In this document: positions 38,528 through 45,498 of the stretch, in pieces
Layout of the letters: every line of letters starts with the position of its first letter
How positions within the stretch are numbered: position 1 is the stretch's first letter
From: Gandjariella thermophila
GTDB taxonomy: Bacteria; Actinomycetota; Actinomycetes; Mycobacteriales; Pseudonocardiaceae
Assembly (NCBI RefSeq): GCF_005405885.1
Contig: NZ_BJFL01000001.1
Coordinates: 248,001-312,000, forward strand
Reading direction: 5' to 3'
Length of the DNA stretch: 64,000 nt
Translations under genes and position numbers: made by a program
The notes under the pieces: model-generated
What the model was told of the DNA's origin: nothing
The model's database searches: none
What the model saw: the letters and a program-made list of their open reading frames with translations, nothing else

Positions 38528-39568
38528 GTGGGCGCACGGCAGGTCACGCTGGCCGAGGTCGCCGACGCCGCCGGCGTCTCGCTGGCCACGGCGTCCCGGG
38601 TGCTCAACGGCAGCAGCCGGCAGGTCAGTGATGCGCTGCGGGACCGCGTGGTGGCCACCGCCCGGGAGCTGGGCTACCTGCCCAACGCCAGCGCGCAGGC
38701 ATTGGCCCGCAACTCGAGCGTGCTCGTCGGCCTGGTGGTGCACGACATCGCCGACCCGTACTTCTCCTCCATCGCCGCCGGGGTGACCCGGGTGGCCGAG
38801 GCGGCCGGCCTGGTCGTGGTGCTGGGCACCACCAGCCGGGCCGCCGACCGGGAGCTGGAGCTGCTGAGCACGCTGCGCGGGCACCGCGCCCGTGCCGTGG
38901 TGCTGGCCGGCAGCCGCACCACCGACCGCGCCGCCACCGCGCGGCTGGCCCGGGAGATCCAGACGTTCACCGGCCAGGGCGGCCGGGTGGCCTGCATCTC
39001 CCAGGCCAGGCTGCCGGCGGATACCGTGGTGCCGGGCAACCGGGCCGGCGCGCGGGCGCTGGCCCGCGAGCTGGCCGGGCTGGGCCACCGGAGGTTCGCC
39101 GTGCTGGCCGGCCCTACCGAGCTGATCACCGCCCGCGACCGGGTCGCCGGCTTCCGCGCCGGGCTCGCCGAGGCCGGCATCGAACTGCCCGACTCGGCGG
39201 TCTTCCCGGGCGCGTTCACCCGGGACGGCGGCTACCGGGCCGCACTCGACATGCTCGCCGCGCACACCGGCGCCACCTGCGTGTTCGCCGTCAACGACGT
39301 GATGGCGATGGGCGCCGTGGCCGCGCTGCGCGGCCACGGCGTGCGGGTACCGGAGGACGTGTCGGTGGCCGGCTTCGACGACATCCCCACGCTGCGTGAC
39401 CTTGCGCCGGCGCTCTCCACCGTCCGGTTGCCCCTGGAGGAGCTGGGCGAGCGGGCGGCGCGGCTCGCACTGGGCGACCTGCCGCCGCGCCAGCCCCGCA
39501 CCGTCCGGGTCGCCGGCGAGGTGGTGCTGCGGGAGAGCACCGCCCCGCCGAGCGGGGCGGGGCTGTGA
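38528..39568 (+). CDS. LacI-family transcriptional regulator
   Basis: 346 residues. The N-terminal HTH and hinge helix are complete (VTLAEVADAAGVSLATASRVLNGSSRQVSDALRDRVVATARELGYLPNASAQALA). A periplasmic-binding-protein-like effector domain follows, with the VAGFDDIPTLRDLAPALSTV segment. GTG 38528 follows GGGGAGGGCTC. It should repress the divergent Gfo/Idh/MocA-DUF993-isomerase operon through the palindrome at 38441, and be released by a sugar derivative. Confidence 0.93.
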   Translation: MGARQVTLAEVADAAGVSLATASRVLNGSSRQVSDALRDRVVATARELGYLPNASAQALARNSSVLVGLVVHDIADPYFSSIAAGVTRVAEAAGLVVVLGTTSRAADRELELLSTLRGHRARAVVLAGSRTTDRAATARLAREIQTFTGQGGRVACISQARLPADTVVPGNRAGARALARELAGLGHRRFAVLAGPTELITARDRVAGFRAGLAEAGIELPDSAVFPGAFTRDGGYRAALDMLAAHTGATCVFAVNDVMAMGAVAALRGHGVRVPEDVSVAGFDDIPTLRDLAPALSTVRLPLEELGERAARLALGDLPPRQPRTVRVAGEVVLRESTAPPSGAGL

Positions 39569-39571
39569 TAA

Positions 39572-39587
39572 CCCGCAAGACCGCGGG
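39572..39587 (+). terminator. Short hairpin after LacI gene
   Basis: CCCGC and GCGGG flank a 6-base loop four bases after the LacI stop. Weak stem without a U-tract. Confidence 0.3.
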
Positions 39588-39662
39588 CGAAACGTGATTC
39601 TTCCGGGCGACCGAGTGACGTTGCCGTGCGCAAACGGTTCTCCCGGCGGTCCGTCCACCCCG

Positions 39663-39808
39663 TACACTGGGCGGCGGAACAGCTCATTGCCTTGTCGAGG
39701 AGTGACGCTTCCAGTGCCCGATGCGCAGCCGGCTGGCTGTAGTACCGAGCCGGGTGAGAGTCCCGGCTGCCATACCGACCCGGATGCCGGCACCGAGCGG
39801 GGTGCGTG
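39663..39808 (+). promoter_or_regulatory. Structured leader of the CNNM transporter operon
   Basis: About 130 bases precede the first CNNM gene. A TACACT -10-like hexamer is at 39663-39668. A strong hairpin GCCGGG-TGAGAGT-CCCGGC lies at 39749-39767 with further GC-rich complementary blocks. The size and structure fit a cis-regulatory leader. I cannot match it to a riboswitch class: it lacks the cobalamin GCCACTG box and the manganese-riboswitch core. Confidence 0.35.
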
Positions 39809-39812
39809 GTGA
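39714..39812 (+). CDS. Possible 32-residue leader peptide
   Basis: GTG 39714, 11 bases after GAGGAG, opens a 32-codon frame (PDAQPAGCSTEPGESPGCHT...) whose TGA overlaps the GTG of the CNNM gene in a GTGA tetranucleotide. Such coupling argues for translation. The peptide is rich in Pro, Gly, Ser and Thr with two cysteines. It shares bases with the leader hairpin, so it might be an upstream reading frame that governs access to the transporter start, or only chance. Confidence 0.3.
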   Translation: MPDAQPAGCSTEPGESPGCHTDPDAGTERGAW

Positions 39813-41200
39813 CGGGCACTCTGCTGGATTTGCTCGGCCTCCTCGCGGTGGCGATCCTCACCTTCGGCACCGCGGTGTTCGTCGCGGCCGAGTTCGCCCT
39901 GACCACGCTGGACCGCAGCCAAGTCGAGCAACACCTGCGGCAGGCCGGTGACCGGAGGGCCCGGCGCGTCCTGCACGCCCACCGCACACTGTCCTTCCAG
40001 CTTTCCGGCGCCCAGCTGGGAATCACCATCACCACGCTGGTCACCGGTTTCATCGCCGAGCCGGCCATCGCCGGGCTGCTCCGCCCCGTGCTGGCCGCGG
40101 TCCGCCTGCCCACCGCCGTCGCCGACCCGATCGCGGTGGCGCTGGCCATGCTGGTGGCCACCACCGTGTCCATGGTGTTCGGCGAGCTGGTGGCCAAGAA
40201 CCTGGCCATCGCCCGGCCGCTGCGCACCGCCCGGGCCGTGGTCGGCTTCCAGTGCGCGTTCTCCTCGACGTTCCGCTGGCTCACCCGCGGGCTGAACGGC
40301 TCGGCGAACTGGCTGGTGCGCCGGCTGGGCGTGGAGCCGGCCGAGGAGCTGCGCTCCGCCCGGTCGCCGCAGGAGCTGGGGTCGCTGGTCCGGTCCAGCG
40401 CCGCGCAGGGCACCCTGGACCCGGGCACGGCCACCCTGCTGGACCGGTCGCTGCGCTTCGGCGACCGCACCGCCGGCGAGCTGATGACGCCGCGGGTGCA
40501 GACGGTCTCGTTGCGTGCCGACGCCACCGTGCTCGACCTGCTGGACGTGGCGCGGCGCACCGGCTTCTCCCGGTTCCCCGTGCACGACGGGGACCTCGAC
40601 GACGTGCGCGGCGTGGTGCACGTCAAGCAGGCGTTCGGCGTGCCCGCCGCGCAGCGGGCGACCACCCGGGTGGCCTCGCTGACCCGGCCGGTGCCCACGG
40701 TGCCGGAGACGCTGGAGGGTGACGCGCTGCTGGACCGGCTACGCGGCTCCGGTCTGCAGTTCGCCCTGGTCGTCGACGAGTACGGCGGTACGGCCGGCGT
40801 GGTCACCCTGGAGGACCTGGTCGAGGAGATCGTCGGCGACGTGCGGGACGAACACGACCGCCGCGAGGTCGCCCCGGTGCGCCCGCTGGGCTGGCAGAGC
40901 TGGCTGGTGTCCGGGCTGCTGCGGGGTGACGAGGTGGCCGAGGCCACCGGGTTCCGGATGCCCGAGGGAGGGTACGAGACCCTGGCCGGCCTGGTGCTGG
41001 AGGAGCTGGGCCGCATCCCCGACGTGGGCGACGAGGTCCGGGTCGACGGGTGGCGGATCACCGTGATGCGGATGGACCGGCACCGCGTCGCCGAGCTACG
41101 GCTGGCCCGGGTGCCGGACACGCCGTCGCCCACCGACACGACACCGCCGCCCCGGCCGGCCGAGCCGGTCGGGGCGGGGCGCGCGGAGGTGTCCCGATGA
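39809..41200 (+). CDS. CNNM/CorC-type transporter with CBS pair and CorC_HlyC domain
   Basis: 463 residues. The N-terminal CNNM (DUF21) domain has about three to four membrane segments (VFVAAEFALTTLDRSQVEQ, AQLGITITTLVTGFIAEPAI, VFGELVAKNLAIARP). A CBS pair follows (GELMTPRVQTVSLRADATVLDLL... FALVVDEYGGTAGVVTLEDLVEEIVGD), then a C-terminal CorC_HlyC transporter-associated domain. The family handles Mg2+ or other divalent cations. I choose GTG 39809, 6 bases after GGGG, though GTG 39806 is equally possible. Coupled to the next gene by ATGA. Confidence 0.9.
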   Translation: MTGTLLDLLGLLAVAILTFGTAVFVAAEFALTTLDRSQVEQHLRQAGDRRARRVLHAHRTLSFQLSGAQLGITITTLVTGFIAEPAIAGLLRPVLAAVRLPTAVADPIAVALAMLVATTVSMVFGELVAKNLAIARPLRTARAVVGFQCAFSSTFRWLTRGLNGSANWLVRRLGVEPAEELRSARSPQELGSLVRSSAAQGTLDPGTATLLDRSLRFGDRTAGELMTPRVQTVSLRADATVLDLLDVARRTGFSRFPVHDGDLDDVRGVVHVKQAFGVPAAQRATTRVASLTRPVPTVPETLEGDALLDRLRGSGLQFALVVDEYGGTAGVVTLEDLVEEIVGDVRDEHDRREVAPVRPLGWQSWLVSGLLRGDEVAEATGFRMPEGGYETLAGLVLEELGRIPDVGDEVRVDGWRITVMRMDRHRVAELRLARVPDTPSPTDTTPPPRPAEPVGAGRAEVSR

Positions 41201-42246
41201 GCACCGGCGTCGCGCTGCTGCTGTCCGTGCTGCTGCTCGCCGGCAACGCGTTCTTCGTGGGCGCCGAGTTCGCGCTGATCAGCGCCCGGCGGGACCGGCT
41301 GGAGGCGATGGCCGACCGGGGTGTGGTGCGGGCCAGGGCGGTGCTGCGGGCCGGCAGCCGCATCTCGCTGATGCTGGCCGGCGCCCAGTTCGGCATCACG
41401 CTGTGCTCGCTGGGACTCGGCGCGCTGGCCGAGCCGGCCGTGGCACACGCGCTGGAGTCGCTGTTCGGGCCGCTGGCCGTGCCCCGTGCCGCGCTGCACG
41501 CGGTGGCCTTCCCGATCGCGCTGGCCATCGTGGTGGTGCTGCACATCGTGCTGGGCGAGATGGTGCCGAAGAACCTCGCGATCGCCGGGCCGGAACGCAC
41601 CGCCGTGCTGCTGGTCCCGCTCCACCGGGAGTTCGTCCGGCTGGTGCGGCCGCTGATCGGGCTGTTCAACCTGATGGCCAACGGCACCCTGCGGCTGGTA
41701 GGCGTGCGCCCGAAGGACGAGCTGGACGCCGCCTACACCCCGGACGAGTTGGCCTCGCTGATCGCCGAGTCCCGCCGGGAGGGCCTGCTGGACGACTCGG
41801 AGCACCGGCGGCTCACCCAGACCCTGTCCTCGGCCGAGCGGACCGTGGCTGACGTGCTGGTCCCCTTGGACCGGGTGACCATGGTGCCGCCCACGCCCAC
41901 GCTGGGCGACGTGGAGGCGGCGGTCGCGGCGACCGGGTTCTCCCGGTTCCCGGTCCGTTCGGCGGACGGCCGGCTGGCCGGGTACCTGCACATCAAGGAT
42001 GTGCTGGACCTGGCGGGCGAGGACCCGGCGACGCCGGTGCCACGCGGCCGCATCCGCGGGCTCCCGGAGCTGCCGGTGGACGCCAGGCTGGACGACGCCC
42101 TGGCCGCGCTCCGCCGCGCCCGCAGCCACCTGGCCAGGGCCGTTTCCGCGGACGGCGCGGTGCGCGGCGTGGTGGCCCTGGAGGACCTGGTCGAGGAGTA
42201 CGTGGGCACCGTCCGGGACGGCACCCACGTGGCCAACCCGGTCTGA
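41197..42246 (+). CDS. Second CNNM/CBS transporter, lacking the CorC_HlyC domain
   Basis: 349 residues. Its CNNM domain (FFVGAEFALISARRDRLEAM, AQFGITLCSLGLGALAEPAV, VLGEMVPKNLAIAGPERTA) and CBS pair resemble the preceding protein, but it ends right after the second CBS motif (VVALEDLVEEYVGTV). The start ATG overlaps the previous stop (ATGA). The two proteins probably form a heterodimer. The same long-plus-short pair exists in mycobacteria (Rv1842c/Rv1841c, from memory). Confidence 0.9.
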   Translation: MSTGVALLLSVLLLAGNAFFVGAEFALISARRDRLEAMADRGVVRARAVLRAGSRISLMLAGAQFGITLCSLGLGALAEPAVAHALESLFGPLAVPRAALHAVAFPIALAIVVVLHIVLGEMVPKNLAIAGPERTAVLLVPLHREFVRLVRPLIGLFNLMANGTLRLVGVRPKDELDAAYTPDELASLIAESRREGLLDDSEHRRLTQTLSSAERTVADVLVPLDRVTMVPPTPTLGDVEAAVAATGFSRFPVRSADGRLAGYLHIKDVLDLAGEDPATPVPRGRIRGLPELPVDARLDDALAALRRARSHLARAVSADGAVRGVVALEDLVEEYVGTVRDGTHVANPV

Positions 42247-42345
42247 CCGACCTCCCGCACTCTCATCCGATCCGGGCATGTCGTGACAACGGAGCGTGAT
42301 CGGTATATCGGATTGTCACCGAATCCGTACCGTTTGTTGCTTAAC

Positions 42346-42373
42346 TTGAACTTGATCGTCGGCCTGTTAGCGT
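42346..42373 (+). promoter_or_regulatory. Putative vegetative promoter of the substrate-binding protein gene
   Basis: TTGAAC (42346-42351), a 16-base spacer and TAGCGT (42368-42373) fit a SigA-type promoter. The patch is less GC-rich than its surroundings and lies about 100 bases before the start codon at 42472. Confidence 0.45.
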
Positions 42374-42471
42374 GGCACACCAACCGGGCTACTCGTGTCG
42401 GGGTGAGGCAGGCCCGGCGCCGACTACGGTGAGTAACCAGTGGCCGTAACCGGGCGCTGAAGGGAATGTCG

Positions 42472-43692
42472 ATGGCTCGACACCGCACGCGCGAGACGCG
42501 GGTGCAGCGCGGCATCGCGCGCTGGCCGCTGCTCGTGCTCGGGATGGTCGTCCTGATCGTGCTGGGATGGCTGGGCTACACCTGGATCGGCGGCGTGCTG
42601 CAGCGCCGCGCCGCCGCCCAGGCGGAGAGTTGCCCGGCCGGCGAGGAAGCGGTGCACGTGGCCGCCGCACCGGGCATCGCCGAGGCCATCCAGCAGGCCG
42701 GCAACGCGTGGAACCGGCAGCGCCCGGTGGTCCTGGACCACTGCATGCACGTCGAGGTGCAGTCCATCGATCCGCAGACCACGTTCGCCGGGCTGACCCA
42801 GACCTGGGACGACGCCAGGCTCGGGCCGAAGCCGCAGGCGTGGGTGCCGGACTCCACGGTGTGGGTCAACCGGCTCATCGCGCAGAACGCCGGGCTGGTC
42901 GGCGCCCCGGCGCGCGGGCTGGCCACCAGCCCGGTGCTGCTGGCCGTGCCGCAACCCGGCGAGCAGGCGCTGCTGGGTGGCAACGGGTTCGGCTGGAGCG
43001 ACCTGCCCGCGCTCACCTCGGCACCGGACGGGTGGGCCCGCTACGGCAGGCCAGAATGGGGCCGGTTCGTGGTGGCCGTGCCCGACCCGGCGGGCAACGC
43101 CGCCAGCGCGCTGGCGCTGCAGTCCACGGTGGCCGGCACGACGGCGCAGAGCACCGGCCCGGTCACCGCGCAGGTGCTGGACCAGCAGCCCGCCAGGGAC
43201 CTGCTGGCCAGGCTCAGCGGCGCGCAGCCGGCCAGGGTGCCGGCCACCACCGTGGGCGCGCTCGGCGCGCTGGACCGGGTGGACATGCCCTCGGGCGCCT
43301 TCACCGCCGTGCCGGTCTTCGAGGTCGACCTGTATCGGCACAACCTCAGCAAGGACGGCACCTCGCCCACCCGGCCGCTGTCCGGCGTCAGCCCCGGCGG
43401 CGCGACCCCGGCGGCCGACTTCCCGCTGCTTCCGCTGGCCGCGCCCTGGGCGGACGATGCCCAGCAACGGGCGGCCCAGCAGTTCCGCGACTTCCTCACG
43501 GAGCCCGCCCAGCAACGCCTGTTCGCCCGGGCCGGGCTGCGCGTCCCGGCATCGGCGGAGCATCCGGATCCCTCCCCTGGCATCCGCTGGGCGCCCACCG
43601 CGCAGCCGCTGGCGCCCGCCGACGCCGCCACCACCCAGCAGCTCACCGCCGCCTGGACCGCCGGCCTGCGCGCTGCCGTTCAGGGCCGGTAG
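42472..43692 (+). CDS. Membrane-anchored substrate-binding-domain protein
   Basis: 406 residues. One N-terminal transmembrane anchor (WPLLVLGMVVLIVLGWLGYTWIGG, about 20-43) is followed by an extracytoplasmic domain resembling bacterial extracellular solute-binding proteins (VHVAAAPGIAEAIQQAGNAWNRQRP; PQAWVPDSTVWVNRLI; FPLLPLAAPWADDAQQRAAQQFRDFLTEPAQQRLFA). In related actinobacterial proteins this domain is often joined to a VWA domain, which is missing here. No transporter genes flank it, so a role other than uptake is plausible. ATG 42472 is preferred, 6 bases after AAGGGA. Confidence 0.75.
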   Translation: MARHRTRETRVQRGIARWPLLVLGMVVLIVLGWLGYTWIGGVLQRRAAAQAESCPAGEEAVHVAAAPGIAEAIQQAGNAWNRQRPVVLDHCMHVEVQSIDPQTTFAGLTQTWDDARLGPKPQAWVPDSTVWVNRLIAQNAGLVGAPARGLATSPVLLAVPQPGEQALLGGNGFGWSDLPALTSAPDGWARYGRPEWGRFVVAVPDPAGNAASALALQSTVAGTTAQSTGPVTAQVLDQQPARDLLARLSGAQPARVPATTVGALGALDRVDMPSGAFTAVPVFEVDLYRHNLSKDGTSPTRPLSGVSPGGATPAADFPLLPLAAPWADDAQQRAAQQFRDFLTEPAQQRLFARAGLRVPASAEHPDPSPGIRWAPTAQPLAPADAATTQQLTAAWTAGLRAAVQGR

Positions 43693-43786
43693 GACCATCA
43701 CCGGGCCGGGGGATCCTGCCGCCCTGGGGTGTGCGGGCATCGTTACGGCCCGCGGCCCGGCCACCGCCGGCCGTTAACGTGCCGAC

Positions 43787-44833
43787 GTGGTAGGAGCGGA
43801 TCCGGATGACGGCGGCCGGCTGGGTCGGCTTGCCCGGCGGGGCGCGATGCTCCTGGCCGGCACCGCGGCGACGCTGGCCGGACTCGTCGCCGGCGCCACG
43901 CCGGTGCGCGCCGAGGTGCCGACCTGCCAGCTCGGCGCCTACCTCGCCGACCTGTACGGCGTCGACACGCGCAACCAGACCATCAACGCCGACGTGTGGT
44001 TCTGGAGCGTGTGTGCCCGACCTGAGCTCGAACCGATCGAACATTTCGAGTTCATCAACGCCACCGAACATCGGCAGGTCTACCGGGCGAGTGTGCCGCG
44101 AGGCTCGCAGTACTGGACGTACGTCAAGTTCGTCGGCACCTTCCGGCAGAACTTCGACCTGCGGGACTATCCGTTCGACCAGCAGACCGTGAACATCATT
44201 GTCGAGGACACGCGCGACGAGAACGAGTTCGTCTACACACCGGATGTCGCCAACTCGACGTACAACCACGACATCAAACTCTCCGATTTCGGCATCACCG
44301 GATTCCGGGTGGCCACCCGCGACCACCGGTACCAGACAACCTTCGGCGACCCGCGGCTGGCGCACGGAACCGGAAGCAGCTACACCCAGTTCGTCCTCGA
44401 CGTAGCGCTCAGCAGGACGGACGTCAGCATCTTCGTCAGGCAGACCTGGCCGGTGTTTGTCTCCTTCCTGGTCGCCATGGTCAGCTATCTGCTGTGGTCC
44501 GCGGAGGCCACCCCGGTGCTCACCGCGCGGGTGGGCCTGCTCGGTGCCGCCCTGTTCGCCGTCGTGCTGAACCTGGTGAATCTGCGCGCCGCGGGGGATC
44601 TGATCGGCACGTTCGCCGGAACGACCCTTGTCGACCAGGTGCACCTGATCACCCTGGGGTACGTGCTGGTCGGGGTGGCGACCACCGCGCTGACCTGGTG
44701 GCTGGCCAACCGCCCGGACGGAGCGCGGCCCCGCGGCCGGGCGCGGCGCACCAACGACCTGATCGGCATCGTCGCCAGCGTGGTCTACGTGGCCCTGGTC
44801 GCCGGCGCCGTCGCGTACGCCGTCGTCACGTGA
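43787..44833 (+). CDS. Prokaryotic pentameric ligand-gated ion channel homologue (Cys-loop family)
   Basis: 348 residues. A signal peptide (AMLLAGTAATLAGLVAGATPVRAE) precedes an extracellular beta-sandwich with the Pro-loop signature FDLRDYPFDQQTVNIIVED, the hallmark of the Cys-loop superfamily without its cysteines. Four membrane segments follow: TWPVFVSFLVAMVSYLLW, ARVGLLGAALFAVVLNLVNL, HLITLGYVLVGVATTALTWWLA and LIGIVASVVYVALVAGAVAYAVV. M2 lacks the classical charged ring of GLIC/ELIC. GTG 43787 has no Shine-Dalgarno but a TAACGT -10-like hexamer just upstream, so a leaderless transcript is plausible. A GGAG further on leads only into a wrong frame. ATG 43847 is an alternative start. Confidence 0.78.
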   Translation: MVGADPDDGGRLGRLARRGAMLLAGTAATLAGLVAGATPVRAEVPTCQLGAYLADLYGVDTRNQTINADVWFWSVCARPELEPIEHFEFINATEHRQVYRASVPRGSQYWTYVKFVGTFRQNFDLRDYPFDQQTVNIIVEDTRDENEFVYTPDVANSTYNHDIKLSDFGITGFRVATRDHRYQTTFGDPRLAHGTGSSYTQFVLDVALSRTDVSIFVRQTWPVFVSFLVAMVSYLLWSAEATPVLTARVGLLGAALFAVVLNLVNLRAAGDLIGTFAGTTLVDQVHLITLGYVLVGVATTALTWWLANRPDGARPRGRARRTNDLIGIVASVVYVALVAGAVAYAVVT

Positions 44834-44859
44834 GCCGGCCGCGCGGGGGCGCAGCGGCG

Positions 44860-45024
44860 ATGACTTCCCGCCGCGGCGGTGATCTTATCTCCGAGCACAC
44901 ACCCGGAGAAGCGGCCGTACCGCCCAGCATGCCGCGCGGAAACACCATGCCGCCGGCTATCGGTGACCCAGCGATCAACCTCGCCGAGGAGCTCATCGCC
45001 GCGCGTGAAGAGGAGCGCTGGTGA
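44860..45024 (+). pseudogene. Remnant of a toxin-antitoxin antitoxin gene
   Basis: A 54-codon frame whose last part (GDPAINLAEELIAAREEERW) looks like the C-terminal toxin-binding tail of a Phd/VapB-type antitoxin. Its TGA overlaps the natural GTG of the PIN toxin frame. The N-terminal DNA-binding half is not recognisable and there is no room for it before the channel gene stop, so the antitoxin appears truncated. Confidence 0.5.
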
Positions 45025-45430
45025 TCTACTCGACCCCACCGCGATGATCAAACTGGTCCGGGAGGAGGAGCACAGCCGCGAACTCGCCGAATGGCTCGAT
45101 GCTCGCCCGCAGGCGGAACTGGTGTCTTCGGCGCTCGTCGAGGTGGAAGTGTCCCGCGCTCTGCACCGGTCGATGCCACAGGCGCTACCACGGGTGCCGA
45201 CCACGCTCGCCAAGCTGTACCGGCTCTCGATCGGCCCGGTCGTCCGAGCCACCGCGGCGGCCTATCCGGACCAGCGCCTGCGCTCGCTGGACGCCATTCA
45301 CGTCGCCACGGCGCAGATTCTGGCCGATGACCAAGCCGCGAACCTGGAGGCCTTCGTCAGCTATGACAAGCGCCTGCTGGCCAGCGCTGCCGCCGCAGGT
45401 CTCCCCACGGCCAGCCCGGGCGCCGACTGA
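45021..45430 (+). pseudogene. VapC-type PIN-domain toxin with frameshift near the start
   Basis: From 45030 on, the frame encodes an intact PIN domain: LDPTAMIKLVREEEHS, LVSSALVEVEVSRAL, RSLDAIHVATAQIL, AFVSYDKRLLASAAAAGLP. All four acidic active-site residues are visible. The expected start GTG-ATC-TAC, overlapping the antitoxin stop, is out of frame by one base with this body. Restoring one C after TAC would give V-I-Y-L-D-P. It is therefore either a decayed toxin or a base-call error. An in-frame ATG at the Met of DPTAMIK would lack the first Asp. Confidence 0.65.
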
Positions 45431-45441
45431 CTCCCGCCGGC

Positions 45442-45481
45442 GGGTGGCACGCCGCAGAGAAGGGGACAGACCGTGCCACCC
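45442..45481. terminator. Bidirectional terminator hairpin
   Basis: GGGTGGCACG (45442-45451) pairs perfectly with CGTGCCACCC (45472-45481) around a 20-base loop, between the convergent PIN gene and gcvP stops. Confidence 0.65.
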
Positions 45482-45498
45482 ACCCGGCCGCGGTACGG

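Noticed and set aside
39721-39812. Cobalamin riboswitch before the CNNM gene, because GGGTGAGAGTCCC resembles the aptamer core
   Set aside because: The GCCACTG box and other conserved cobalamin segments are absent, and the downstream genes are not B12-related.
43806-44192. Open frame starting at ATG 43806 with a better ribosome binding site than the channel gene
   Set aside because: Its product is Arg/Pro/Ser-rich shadow sequence, while the overlapping frame has signal peptide, Pro-loop and four membrane segments.
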